64,000 nucleotides of DNA from Pyrenophora tritici-repentis (taxonomy: Eukaryota; Ascomycota; Dothideomycetes; Pleosporales; Pleosporaceae), in NCBI RefSeq assembly GCF_003171515.1, contig NC_089392.1, forward strand, positions 2,108,001 through 2,172,000. The letters are read 5' to 3'. Positions within the stretch are counted from its first letter, which is position 1, and each line of letters opens with the position of its first letter. The position numbers and the translations under genes were made by a program. Of the stretch, positions 11,074-23,502 are shown piece after piece. The notes below the pieces were generated by a model, which saw nothing but the letters and a program-made list of their open reading frames with translations, ran no database searches and was not told where the DNA came from.

Positions 11074-14004
11074 ATGCCCGCATCCTCGCCTCTAGCCTTC
11101 TCTCCTGCTGCGAGCCCGATCGAAACGACAATCGGCGCGTCTAGGATCAATTCGAGAGCTGCCGCTATCCCCGAGGGCGTTGTGAGAGGTTTCGCCACCG
11201 TAGCAAGCCTTGTACGCTCTGAGCATTTCACAACCGGAATCGACAATGAGCGAGCCGAGGCAAAAGAAGTGCCGCTCGGGGAATTGCCCGATGACGTAGC
11301 GCCTGCCACAGTTACTGAGAAGCCTAAAAGGCGATCTACAAAGAAAGCTACTGCTGCTGCAGATGGGTCTGAGAAGCCCAAACCCAAGCCTCGAGCGCGC
11401 AAACCAAAACCCAAGTCAGACAGAGAAATCCCGGACTCGGAAGATGAGCTACGACTTCCTCCCCAACCCACAAAATCTCATTTCTTCAATGGGCATGGAC
11501 CGGAACATCCCCCAGTACCTCAGGGCGATGCAGCAAATGCGCCCAAACTTACAAAATCGGGCAAACCGCGAAAGATACGGTCAAAGAAGGTATCCAACGA
11601 GGGTGGAGATGGCGGGGAAGTGCCCGTTCCTAAGCCAAAGCAGACAAGAGTTGCAAAACCCAAGGCAGCTGGAACAAGGGTCAAGGGCGGGAAACAGCAG
11701 GATGCATTGACTGTATCTGCGCATTTCCAGGACAACACACAAAAGCGCGAGAGTCCGGCAAGACTAGGCACAAGAGCACGCATAGAGGAACATGATGCGC
11801 CTGTCGAATATCCCTCGATATGGGATGTACCCGAGAGCTCACAGCCGAAGACGAGTGCTGCAGTCAAACAACGAGTACCGAGTCCCGTCACAGAAGGGCT
11901 AGACTTGGAGGAAGCGGTTTTCCGGAGGCGGGACTGGACACCGCCACGTGACAGCACTATTCCGTCCCTATGCACTGCCTCAACTGGAAAAGAGAACAAG
12001 GCGCTAGTGCCGGGTGCAGACGGTACTTTCACTAACATGATTTCCAACTTTGCCTATGCACAACCCCCTTTGGTACAACCCACAGAGGCAATGGTTGACT
12101 CAACTATGGAGGGCACATTAGCAACAAAACGGCGACGAGTTGAGGTAAGATGAGCTGCAACCGTGTTGTATGAAATGTGTTCACTGACTAGTTAACAGCT
12201 CGTGGAAATACGTAACAATCAAATTAACTCAAGAGACTCTTCACCCGAAAAAGGCAAAGCACCAAAGAAGAAATCGCGCACCATCACAGATATCATGACT
12301 GAAAAGTATGCTGTTAGGGACACTGAACCAGGCACGGTTGAGGCCTCTGGTGCATTCTTTGAGTCTCGAGCCTCGACAACCAAGATACCGCTCAACGATA
12401 CAGCCACTCTTGATACCAATGCACCTTTAAAGAAGCCGCCATGCAAGCGCAATGCTTCAAAGTCTGTATCTAGTAAAGCGGATGCGAAAGCAAAGCCCAA
12501 GAAGACGTCCGCCAAGTCTGCTAAGCCAAAGCTTGTTGCGGAGAAGCTGCTCAGCCCGACTTCTGCATTGTTCCGTTTGAGCAAACAAGATGTGCTCTTC
12601 GGTACATCTAGTCAATTGGCACTTGATGAATCGCCGACGATGATCCGCCAAATTCAGTCTGCAATTAAAGAGTCAGAGCAGGATGTCGACAGCTTCGCCA
12701 CTCCTGCACCACCGCACTGGCCGAGGCGGGGCCAGTTACAGAGCAAAAGAGGTCTATGGGCTGCTAGTTCACGAGACGATGAGGGCGGGATGCTTGAGCA
12801 CATGTCAGACATGTATATACCTGAGCCTGATCGGACACAAGACATACCCTTGCTCATGGATGGTGCTGATGACAAACCTGACGAGGTAGCTGATGATGCA
12901 TCTTCGTTCATCGATATCGACGATATCATACCAGACTATCCATCGGCGATACTCATCTCCTCGGACTTACCCACACCTCCGCGCAACTCATCACGAACTT
13001 TACAAACAACTGAACACAGCAACGACGATCGTGAGATGACTGATGTGGGGTTTGAGGATATCGACAATTTTGAACAGGAGCCTCCACCTTCCAATCAGAA
13101 CGCCGACATGGACAATAGCTATATAGATATCGATGGCATTGACATCCCGCCTTCAGCTCAGATACGGCACTCGCCCACGATGAAATTTAAGCCCCCGGTG
13201 TCCGTGTCCGTGACAGACAGCGGGTCACCCAAGAAGCTTAGGCAGCCACCAAAGTCTCTCGCTCCCATAGCAGATGTCTCCACTTCAATACTATCATTGA
13301 AACCCCCACCCTCAAAGACCAAGATGAAGTCAAGGGAAAAGCCCAAGAGTCCTATGACACCACTGAAGAGCTCGGGACGATTCATCAACATAGACGAGAT
13401 CCTTGACTCTGAAGACGAAGATCTCGCAGCACTGTCGCCTACTCCGCCCCAATTACGCAAGCACCTTGACTCGGGACCCTTGCCTCTAATATCGCTCTCC
13501 CCCACCACGTCCCCAAGCAAGGCCAAGAAGCTAGCTAGGGGCAAAGACAAGGCTCTTCCTATTAATACAGACGTCACACCTGTATACCGCATAGCCACGC
13601 GAATGCTAGAATGGACGCACATCAAAGCCAGCATCTTCTCACAGTTAACATCTCACATCCGCTCCCTTCCACCCTCCACGGACCCCGCAAAGCCCAGCTG
13701 GCACGAAAAGATCCTCATGTACGACCCCATTGTACTTGAAGACTTCACGCGATATGTCAACGCCCACACTACCATCCGCGCGTACAAAAAGGCCACACAG
13801 AAGCAAGCCAAAGCATGGAACCAGCAGATGAAGGCTGACGGGGAGCCTTTGCTGACCATAGACAAAGATGGCCATGGCGACGAGGTTTTGGCTGTAGAGA
13901 GGGAGCTGGAGGGGGTTATGCTACAAGCTTGGTGCGAGAGTTTGAGTGTATGTTGTATATGGGGTGAGGGACGGGGGAAGGGCGGTGCGAGGAAGGGGTT
14001 GTAA
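11074..14004 (+). CDS. slx4: SLX4-type structure-specific endonuclease scaffold
   Basis: SLX4 activates the SLX1 nuclease and cuts branched DNA during recombination and fork repair in the nucleus. I place exon 1 at 11,074-12,144 and exon 2 at 12,199-14,004, joined by a 54-bp intron (GTAAGA..AACAG) in phase 0; the product is about 958 residues. Evidence is the conserved C-terminus (YDPIVLEDFTRYVN..., then ...LQAWCESLSVCCIWGEGRGK), which is the SLX1-binding domain of fungal SLX4. The rest is long, Lys/Pro/Ser-rich and disordered, as usual in this family. The start MPASSPLAFSPAASP fits the family; the frame is open further upstream to 10,744 but without family resemblance. SLX1 itself is not in the window. 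Confidence 0.85.
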
Positions 14005-14922
14005 TTGTCGCAGTATATGCAGTCAATCAAAGTGTGTCCGCGCGAGGCAGTCATCAGTGTATATTGTGTTCTTGTGTCTGTTGTTGTGCTGTCATGGCCA
14101 CCTTATATGTAGCCATAATCAGGGTCTATTTACATGACGTATCTCTGATGTTGGTAAGGGGAGAAGGTGCTCATGGAGGAGAGGGAGGAGCGCCAGGACA
14201 ACGCACGTGACATGCGCAATACCCTTGCCTCACAAACCGCAACAGTAATAGATGGCAGGGTCATGCGGAACGAGAAGCTATTAGTATCTTTTTGTTTAGA
14301 TACATGAGCATACGATAATCACGCGGTATATATATAGATAGGTACATAATGAGAATATGAGAGTTCTATCCTAAGATGTGGTCGCTCCATGCAGGTGTAG
14401 AGTTGAACCGTACCCTCGGACACCACCCAACAGCAATTCAATTCCATTGAAAATCTCCGGGTCAACCATTTTATTTATACAGCGATCACCAACATCACCA
14501 ACATCACCAACATCACCAACTTGAGCGAAACCAAGCAGGATGTGGTCGCTTGGCAGATCGGGCGATGGATTAAGTCAGCAACTACGCTAACTGCATTTAG
14601 GAAAGCTTGCGAGGGGTGATGCATGCTCGCCACCCGCTGTCGCACCTCTGCTATCGATACGCGAACTATCGATGCTCGCTGTGTCCAACTCGTGGCATCG
14701 GATATATGCTTGTACAAACCTACGACGATGCAGGAGCTTCGTATTACTGCATATGCCGACTGTACTATTTTATACGAGAAGATTTTCCAAGCTGACCCTG
14801 AACACTTCCCGGGGCGGCCCTAGGCAGCCACATTGTGAAGCTTGACCAATTCACAATTATACAACCTGACACGCTGCCTTGATGTCTTGATTCATACTGC
14901 CGATATCCACGCAACATTCATC
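14005..14922. other. intergenic, SLX4 to Zn2Cys6 gene
   Basis: No gene is seen. A 9-bp microsatellite (CACCAACAT, about four units) lies at 14,484-14,520. The last part is presumably the promoter of the transcription factor gene. Confidence 0.6.
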
Positions 14923-17355
14923 ATGACACAAACTGGGAAATGTGACACATGTCGTCAGCGGAAGGTCAAGGTAAGGCATTCATCCTGGTGTTCCAACTCA
15001 AGCCTTTGCAATATTATTTCGCTTATCTATAATACTTGTCCGGACTCTAGACTAACATAGAACAGTGTGATGAAGAGCGACCAAAATGCGCATCTTGCAA
15101 GAAAAAGGATCGACCATGCACATACTCCTATGGCAAACTCTCTGCATTTGTGGTGCAAGATCCAAAGCACCTGACTAAATACGGAAAGTCAAGAACAGCA
15201 CCCATAGTCTACTCTCTCAGTTCCTCCGAGGCTGAGACCGCTTCTTCTTCTTCTTCTTCTTCTTCTTCTTCTTCTTCTTCTTCTTCTTCTTCTTCTTCTT
15301 CTTCTTCCCCGCCATCCGATTTACGTATCACCACTGAGAGACATGCTGAAAATGGCCAAGGCTTCTTCCAGACGCTGGCACCGCGCTCCAAATCCAAGTT
15401 ACAGGCGTCAAAGAAGAAGTCCAATCTACAACAGCATGCATTTGAGGCTTACCTAAAACAATTACAGGAAACGTCTGCTGTCGTATCATACTCGCCAGTC
15501 TCGCCTGAAACCACATTAATCTCCCGATATGTTGGAATGTTGGGGTCCGATCAAGTGGGCAAGCAGCCGCTCGCCATCTTGGGAACCTGGATACAGTCGA
15601 TACCATCGCGCATCGGGTCCAATCGGACACTCGATCTCGCTGTGGAGTTTCTAGTGAATAGCTATGCTGCTTATCGAGACAGGATGCATTCCAAGCGTAA
15701 ACTTGCAGCACAGTCCAAAGCAAAGGCGTTGAGGGAGCTGCAGCTTGTCGTCTTGGGTGTCCAGAGTACGACGACATATGATGTTGTGCTTGCTACAAAG
15801 ATGCACTTTGCAGCTGAAGTAAGCGCTTCTCAATTTATGTGTTCTAGATTGTGGCTAATGCTTGTTAGGCGCTCATGGGTATTGACACTATGTATCATGC
15901 GATCCACGCATTTGGTCTTGCAGAATTGCTCAAGTCCGGCACAGTTTCTGATGTCGACGATGAGCACTTTTGGAACTTGATTGACAATACGTATATCGAT
16001 GATGTAAATAGTTGGTCCAGATGTTCGATCTCATGGGCTAACGAGGGCAGGTCAATGAAGCCATGCTTGCAGGCCGCAAGTCAGTATACGATAATGATTT
16101 CTACCTTTCAGCAACATATCCGCCGCCTATTGACTCTACTACAATACTGCTATCGGCTACTCAACGAGCATCGATATCAACCATGCATGTCTTCATCCAA
16201 TGTCCTCGCGCAGTCTACCTGATACGACATGCGATCCTGAATCCCGATGATGCAGGCGCACTTGCAGCGGCCGTGTCCCACATGGAGTCTTTGATTCAAG
16301 TCGACCTCTCACAGCACGTTTCCGAACTGATGCAAGCAGCTGTAACAGTCGCCGCTATCCCACCTTGTCCAGAGATCGCCGATATAATGCCCAACACGCT
16401 AGAGTTCGACTGTGTGCAAAGCATGATACTATGCACGCGATACTGGATGTTGCAGAACGTTCTCTGCGGCCTCGCCGACTCGCTATACCGACACTTCCCA
16501 GCCGAGGCAGCATTGTCACTCATTCCACCACCAGACAGACTTCGCATCATCGACGTCGACAGCGCATTACACCTCGCAAAGTCCCTACGCTGGGCAAATT
16601 CCATATCCCAGAACCTTCCTCTCGTCCCCCTCCGCCTACACACCCCGCTGCAAATCTCCATCGGCCCATGGTACAGAATCCTCCGCAACATTTCCTTCCA
16701 ACACCCACACTCCCCACATATTGATCTCCTGTCCGAGACCGCCTTCGAACTTTCCCGCGCCGCACGAATGAAAGCCTGGATAATCGCACAATGCAATCTC
16801 ATCCACACCCAATGGGACGTCTCTATCGTAGAAGAGTCTCCCCTCCTCGAAGCCCTTGACGCCATGGCCGGCGAGCCCATCCCAGACTGGCTCCCTATAC
16901 GCGTGCGCTTCGAAGCTGAGGATGGCGAAATGGTCATGAAGCTCGACTACGAGAATAAAACCGGGAGCTACTCTGAACGCTACGACGTCAGTGAGCCATC
17001 GCCCAGGGAACGCATGCCGCATCCTGGTATACCGGGGCAGGAGTGGCAGAGGCAGAACATCGGCGTTCAGTCACTGCCTTTCCGAGAAGATCGTGGTGGT
17101 GGTGGTCACGGCGCGGGCTTTGATAAGCGTGGCAAGAATGCTTGTCTAGCACCGAGTTGGAGTCCCAGGGCGGTGGATGTCTTGCATAGTACTGGTAGGA
17201 ATCTCTGCTCCACGTCTGGGTGGTGGCCGGACAATGAGAGGACGGGTACAGTGTTGTTGGATAGTACGCATAAGGTCTCGGTCTTCTCGAGGGTAGAGGA
17301 TACTGGTGCTGGGGGTGGTGTTGTATTCGGCAATGGAGGACAGAGGCATGGGTAG
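14923..17355 (+). CDS. Zn2Cys6 fungal transcription factor
   Basis: The four-exon model is 14,923-14,970, 15,066-15,818, 15,869-16,003 and 16,051-17,355, giving about 746 residues; all junctions are GT..AG and keep frame. Intron 1 splits the DNA-binding domain: exon 1 ends CDTCRQRKVK and exon 2 begins CDEERPKCASC, together a canonical Zn(II)2Cys6 cluster with all six cysteines at residues 7-34. A run of about 22 serines at residues ~76-97 is coded by a TCT microsatellite at 15,241-15,306. The body resembles the helical regulatory region common in these factors. The target pathway cannot be told from sequence, and no metabolic cluster surrounds it. Confidence 0.88.
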
Positions 17356-17379
17356 ATGCGATGTCTTAGCATGGCGAGG

Positions 17380-17700
17380 GGTATGGTAGGGTAGAAATGA
17401 GGTACGTATGGCGATGTTTTGGGGTATCCCAGGATGCTACAATAGTGTCTTCCTATCGTGTCAGTGTAGCTAACGCTATGACAGCGAGGAGTACGACAGG
17501 GTAGCTCTCAGGTACGTGCGGTGATAGTATAGGCATGCCAGGATGATACAATGGTGTCTTCCTGTCGTGTCAGCGTCGCTAATGCTATGCCTGCGAGGGG
17601 TACGACAGTGTGAATTAAAGGTATCTGTAGTGATAGTATAGGCATGCCAGGACACTAAAATGGTGTCTCCCTCTCGTTTCGGCATCACGAAAGCTATGCT
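17380..17700. repeat. 109-bp tandem repeat, three units
   Basis: The block GTGTCTTCCT...CGTGTCAGYGTMGCTAAYGCTATG recurs with starts at 17,445, 17,554 and 17,663, exactly 109 bp apart, together with AGGCATGCCAGGA and GGTACGTRYGG elements. It lies just after the stop of the Zn2Cys6 gene and may be part of its 3' UTR. Confidence 0.85.
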
Positions 17701-17876
17701 AAGGAGAATTCAGTGTCTTAAGACAGGGACCCACACATTTTGTCCCAAAAGCATCATTTTTGCAAAACCCCACGTTCCATTTTATTTTCTTATCTTTTTA
17801 GACATCTTCTATATATATCTCTCTCTTATAGGAACATCACATTTATCACAATTGAAAGAAGCTTCGTGTCATGGTA

Positions 17877-18557
17877 TCATTTCATTACTGTACAAAAAAG
17901 CCCCGAACGCCAAGCAGCAGTAAGTGTTGAACTGTCACCCTCACCCCCACTCAATCCCAACGAGAGGGACGCGAAACACGGGCCTCGTCCTCCTTGTCCT
18001 CCTCCTCCTCCTTCTCCTCCTTCTCCTCCTTCTCCTCCTTCTCCTCCTTCTCCTCCTTCTCCTCCTTCTCCTCCTTCTCCTCCTTCTCCTCCTTCTCCTC
18101 CTTCTCCTCCTTCTCCTCCTTCTCCTCCTTCTCCTCCTTCTCCTCCTTCTCCTCCTTCTCCTCCTTCTCCTCCTTCTCCTCCTCTCTCCTTCTCCTCCTT
18201 CTCCTCCTTCTCCTCCTTCTCCTCCTTCTCCTCCTTCTCCTCCTTCTCCTCCTTCTCCTCCTTCTCCTCCTTCTCCTCCTTCTCCCACTTCTCCTCCTTC
18301 TCCTCCTTCTCCTCCTTCTCCTCCTTCTCCTCCTTCTCCCACTTCTTCTCCGCCTCTTCCATCTCCTCCATGAGCTCATGCCATTTCTTGTATATTCTGC
18401 CCTCCTCCTTGAAGGCCTCGATAGAAAGGCAGTAGATAACGAGCTCGCGGGCGTCGTTGATGACCTCGTCACAACAGACTAACTCCCGCTGGATGGTTAG
18501 GGCATCTCGGGGGAGCCGGTCAGTGGTAGTAGTGGTGGCAGTGGGGGTAGAAGCCAT
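17877..18557 (-). CDS. hypothetical protein with Glu/Lys- and Gly/Glu-rich minisatellite tail
   Basis: A minus-strand ORF of 226 codons starts at 18,557. The first ~70 residues look like an ordinary helical protein (RDALTIQRELVCCDEVINDA, then IYKKWHELMEEMEE). The rest is coded by a 9-bp minisatellite, read first as repeated EKE and then, after an irregular unit near 18,181-18,193 changes register, as repeated GGE. The strong charge suggests a coiled or disordered tail. Whether the C-terminus is genuine or introns remove the array is unclear. I do not recognise a family. Confidence 0.5.
   Translation of the reverse strand: MASTPTATTTTTDRLPRDALTIQRELVCCDEVINDARELVIYCLSIEAFKEEGRIYKKWHELMEEMEEAEKKWEKEEKEEKEEKEEKEEKWEKEEKEEKEEKEEKEEKEEKEEKEEKEEKEEKERGGEGGEGGEGGEGGEGGEGGEGGEGGEGGEGGEGGEGGEGGEGGEGGEGGEGGEGGEGGGGGQGGRGPCFASLSLGLSGGEGDSSTLTAAWRSGLFCTVMK
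17994..18345. repeat. 9-bp minisatellite (CCTCCTTCT)n
   Basis: About 35-38 near-perfect copies of a 9-bp pyrimidine unit run on the + strand. An irregular unit at 18,181-18,193 shifts the register, and CCCACTTCT variants lie at ~18,286 and ~18,338. All six frames stay open through the array, so long open frames here are not by themselves evidence of genes. Confidence 0.95.
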
Positions 18558-18912
18558 GGTATTTGTTGATTAAAGAGTTTTTTGTGTGTGGTTTGTGGGA
18601 TGGCGGTGGTTTTGGTGGGATTTGGGGCTTTTATGTGCGGGGTGGGGGTACGTGCTCATGCTCACCTACGCTGCCGGTTTGCTCTTGAAATTTTTCCTAT
18701 TTTTAGGGTTAGCACGCGGGGAAGCAAGTGGTGGAGGTGAGATTGCAGTTCGGGAAGTGCTTTGCGGGGTGTGTCTTGTCACTGGTGAGGAGCTGTGAGC
18801 TTGAGGATAGATAGCTTACTTGAGAAAATACGTAGGATTACAAGAAGATATGTGAATATGAACACTTTACTAAAACACTTATTTACAAATACTGAACACC
18901 TCTCTCTACGAT
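18558..18912. other. short intergenic region
   Basis: This is the space between the minisatellite ORF (leftward) and the photolyase 3' end. No gene is visible. Confidence 0.6.
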
Positions 18913-21033
18913 CTAGGCTGTATCCCTCCCAATCCCCTCCTTGTACCTCTTCAAACACCTCGCTCTCGCAACCGTATGTTCAACAATTGGCTCAGGATAC
19001 CCCATCCTCCTCGCTGTCTCCATCGCCCTCCCACCCGCCTTATATGGATTATGCACATCCTTCCCCTGTACGTCCTTCAACTCCTCCACCCACGTCCTAA
19101 TAAACTCACCATCAGCATCGAACTTCTCTGACTGAATCCACGGATTGAAGATACGGAAGTACGGCTGCGGATCCACGCCTGTCGAGGCGCTGAAACCCCA
19201 TCCACCGTTGTTACTAGCAAAGTCGCCGTCGATGAGGTGCGAGAGGAAGTATTGCTCGCCGAGGCGCCAATCCAGCAGCAGGTGCTTGGCCAGGAACGAG
19301 GCGGTTATCATGCGCAGCCGGTTGTGCATGTAGCCTGTGTGGTTCAGACAGCGCATTGCAGCGTCGACGATGGGATAGCCAGTTTGGCCGCGGGTCCAAG
19401 CAGTGAAGTGAGCCGTGTTATATTCCCAGTCGATGTTTGTGTATTCGTATTTGAATGGCTTGTTCATGCTGCGTGGTGGGTGTGTTGGTTAGCTTTTTGC
19501 AGTGTTTGGCGGAAGGATTGGTGTGAGAACTCACCACACATATGGCCAGTGTACTAGAACGTGTCTGTAAAAGTCTCGCCAGGCTACTTCTCCAATCCAG
19601 GTTTTCACGCCGTCTTTGCCACCGTCGAGCTTCTGGGCACTGTTGATGTCGCGGGCCATGCGTATGCTGGTTCGGGCTGCTAGCGTGCCGGCGGCATGGT
19701 GGACACTTACCCGCCCAGTACTGTTCAGAGCGGGAAAATTGCGGGTGTCTTTGTACTTCACGATTTTCTCCACAAGGAAGCGTTCGAGTCGGTCAATGGC
19801 TGCGGCTTCGCCAGCGGGCCACAGGCGGCTGAAGCGTTCCTTTTCCTCGGGTGTTAGAGATTTGGACTCTGGAATACTGGGTACCGAGGCGTCGAATAGT
19901 TTGCTGAACTTGTTGCGGAAGTTGGCTGGGTTTTGTCCTGGCATCGGGCGCTCTATTAAAAGATCTGGATGTGAGTGGAGATGAGCAATCCATGCGCGAC
20001 ACCAGGGACTGTATACTGCGTATTGTTTCCCTGCTCCTGACTTGAGACTTCCAGGTGGGACAACACAGTCATCATGGTATGGATCGAAGCCAATGCCTTT
20101 TTCCAACATCATACGCACCAATCGCTCCTCTCTACGTAGCTCATCAGGTTCGTATTCAAGGTTACAAAAGACGTTCTTCACATTCCACTCCTGCGCCAGC
20201 TCCACCAATCGCTTCGTCACGTTCCTTCTCTCCGGTATAGTCTCAATATAAAGTGGTATATCCAGCTCCTCCAGCTCTTTCTTCAGCAACTCCACTGATC
20301 GGAGTTCGAAATCGCACTTTGGTGGGCTGACGATATGTGCTTCCCAATCCTGTGGGCTCATTAGCCACACGCCAATAACTCCAATGCCTCTTTCTTTGGC
20401 TAATTCGGCTGCCTTGGACAGGCCAGTGTTGTCCCGTATCCGCAGGTCACGTTTGAACCAATGTACAACTGCCTCGCCGCTGCCATCTTTCCCAAGTCGA
20501 ATCTTCTCTCTGGCCTGACTTGTGGTGTGCAAGGTCTTCTCCAGAATCTCAATCGGTCGCGGTATCTCATTGGCGTTATACATTGCGCAGCGCTCATTGC
20601 TGATTTCAGCTGGATAGTATCGTCGATCAACTATGCCTGCTCGTTCTTCTGGTCTGGAATGATCAAAGTGCCCGGCCTCCTTCTTCACTGCCTCTCCTGG
20701 CGCCCCATTTTCAGCAACTTTTGCAGTATCTTCTATCGGCGATGTGCTCTTCGTAGAGGCTTTCTGGATAGGTTTGGCAATGCGCGAGCGCTTGTTGGGA
20801 GCATCTCCGGATACATCCGTGTATTTGATCGCGGATTTGGCATTTGCTGGAATATCTGCTTTGCGCTTGGTCGGCATAGTGGCTACCTTCGTCGCTGAGG
20901 AGATGTGGGAAGATTGGATGGAACAAAGCGCAGATCGCGACACAGAGTGAGAAGTACGGGACTGTAAAGGGGAATTGGCAAATGTGAGTTTTGACAACGT
21001 GGAATTGATAAAACGATGCATGCGATATATCAA
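18913..21033 (-). CDS. phr1: class I CPD DNA photolyase
   Basis: The enzyme uses light to split cyclobutane pyrimidine dimers. Exon 1 is 21,033-19,535 and exon 2 is 19,468-18,913, with a 66-bp intron; the product is about 684 residues. The antenna domain begins VVHWFKRDLRIRDNTGL. The FAD-binding C-terminal half shows WTRGQTGYPIVDAAMRCL, HNRLRMITASFLAKHL and NNGGWGFSASTGVDPQPYF, diagnostic of fungal CPD photolyases. The first ~52 residues (MIYRMHRFINSTLSKL...) are basic and Ser-rich like a mitochondrial presequence. An in-frame second ATG at 20,877 opens MPTKRKAD, followed by basic clusters like a nuclear signal. Two start codons would allow dual targeting. Confidence 0.93.
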
Positions 21034-23502
21034 CTCAACTTAATTGACTACCCCTAGGAGTTGAATGTAAGAAACCAAATACGTTCTGCTGCTCTCCCCT
21101 CGACGCGTTCAGCGGTCGCGTCTCCTAGTACCGATCGATGACACACATGGTCCCTGAAACCTGAGGATCCAGATCGGGTCCCAGATTAGCGAGTCGACCC
21201 CTGTCAATGCCACGCGACAATGAATTGGTGCCTGAATGATTGGTGCCTTATCCTTCTCGTACTTAGCCATCTTGTTTTGAGCGCGCAAGCTATGAAGTTT
21301 ATAGTCGCAACATTGAGTTGTGCATTGATTGGTAAGAGTAACCCTAAAGGGTGTTTGATGACGCTGAATTACTGATGACTTGCTGAATGTCCGATCATGC
21401 GGTTCCTCCTCCTACTAGACCATCGTCTCCACCAATATCAATGGCTGCGCACGTCACGAAATAGAAGAAACCATAGGGCTCGTAGTCCATGTCAAGTAGA
21501 AGATGTACGAGAGCTTATCCGAAGCTTGACTGCATCTTTTGTGAGGAGATTGTGAATGCAATGTGCAGTCCAAATCGCGGCAGCATCCCATAGAATTGTA
21601 GAAGAGTTTCAAATAGCTGATATCCATATACATCTATACAGATCTTGATAATGTGAGCTGATTTCACAACCAAGCAGACCTGTCTACATCCACAGCAACC
21701 CAGAAACTTGATCGATACTTGGCTTTTGTACACGTGTCCTGGGCAAGTTATAGTATCTGCATGTTAATGAGCCGATGAAAGTAATCCGAATAGTTTCGGA
21801 TTATCACGAGGTTAGTAATGTCTGGTGTTGTGATTACAAACCTACCCAATTGAACCAGCTGCATGCTTGCCAGGAGTTTGCAAATTCACATCTTCATCCC
21901 ACGTCATAGTCTTCGGGTCTTATTCTCTGCCCTTCTCAAGTACGACTGCATCGAAAAGGGCGGAGGTATGACGAAAATGGCGTAATATCTCGTAAGAAAC
22001 GATTGACCGGTGACGAACAAGGTGATCGTTCAGTAATGCCTATGCTCCGAGGGGCCGAATTGTACAAAAAACTGTATACTGATTCTTGGCTATAAGTCGG
22101 TGAGGTTTTGAGAACATTTCCATCACGAGACCCATAAGCAGTTGTGAAGATGAAGCTAGAGGAAGGCATCAACGTTTGCGCCTTGGTGGAGACGCTGCGC
22201 GTGCACTGCCATTGGCCCCCCGGGAATCCTCCGGCTTACCATAGCGTGGTAGGACGAGGCAGACATGATCGAAGACACGAGTCATAGCCCGGGAATACCG
22301 TTACGGCTCCACTAAGGTTCTTATTTTTATGACTGAGATAAGCTGCCGATGCTGGTTGACCTGGATTCTGGGCCTTCCGAAGAGCTGGATGATGGAATCG
22401 GCCGCCGCGTGGCCATTTCGCCGACGCAAAGTACGCGCGACATGTCCAATCGTAATAGAGCAGTATGTTTCTCGGGGGTTAAAGAATACGAGGAGAGTAA
22501 GAATACCAACGTTGTGTACTGATGATGATGACGTTGGTTTGTCAACGGTGTCATGGTGGGGGTTTGGCACCAGGGCAGGTACAAGCCGCGTAGTTAGCGA
22601 GCGTCGAACTGGTGCACATCAGTCACAATCATCACACAAACCATTCCCGACTCTTCGGAAATGCTGCATACTCGTCTTGTCCGTCACCTGTGATTGAAGG
22701 CCTTATTTGAGCAATACCGCCATGGTGGCGGCCTACGGTAAGACTTGGTCTTCGGCCCTACAAGGCGTCTACCAGGCGTCCAACGAGCTAAATCTGACTA
22801 GTGGGAGATGGCACTCTGCTTCTCGATCCTCGCAATGCTCACACCACAGCAAAATGCAGCTTTCGGGTCGCTAAGCTTATGCAATACTGAAGACCAACGG
22901 CGGAAGACGATTTGGTCGGGAGGGGCTTGCGGTAGGTGGCTGGAAGGAATGGCTCGACCCTGACCGTCTTCAACTCGTCCATCGGAATTCCTCACAATGT
23001 TCTTCGCTATACACACAGCCACAGCACCCTGACATCTTCACGGACAATTGCCCGCCTGAAGCATCTAATTCGATCACGTCCGGCCTCGCAGCTCAGTACT
23101 CGTGCGGGAAATATTCAAGACATACGAAAAAGCTTAAATGTTGAGCCTCCTCAGGCAACCTTCTGACTAAACCCGATCGCTCCGATGGCTGCCTCAAACT
23201 ATACTCAGTCAGGATATGGGCCATCCAAACATAGACCTACACATCCAAAGCACGTTCTGGCCGGGGTTCCAACGTGGTTTTGGTGCGTCTTTGCACGTGC
23301 GAATGTTCTACTCATGTCGGCAAGGAGCCGGTAGGATCATGGGGCCAAAGTGGGCGAGCTCGATTGTGTGAAGGCTGTGACTCTATCGAGTAGGCAGAAG
23401 ACCGCTAGTAAAGGTGCACAAGCTGATGCTGAGATGAGAGGGCCTTATTGTGTATATAAGAGCTTGGGGACGGAAGACTTGAAGGAATCAATCACTACCA
23501 AT
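21034..23502. other. long intergenic region
   Basis: About 2.5 kb without a gene I can support. The part next to 21,033 should hold the photolyase promoter. Open frames are all under 125 codons and look random. Confidence 0.55.

Noticed and set aside
17994..18482. Long + strand ORFs of repeated SPP, SFS and LLL
   Set aside because: They are products of the 9-bp minisatellite, open in every frame; no independent coding evidence.
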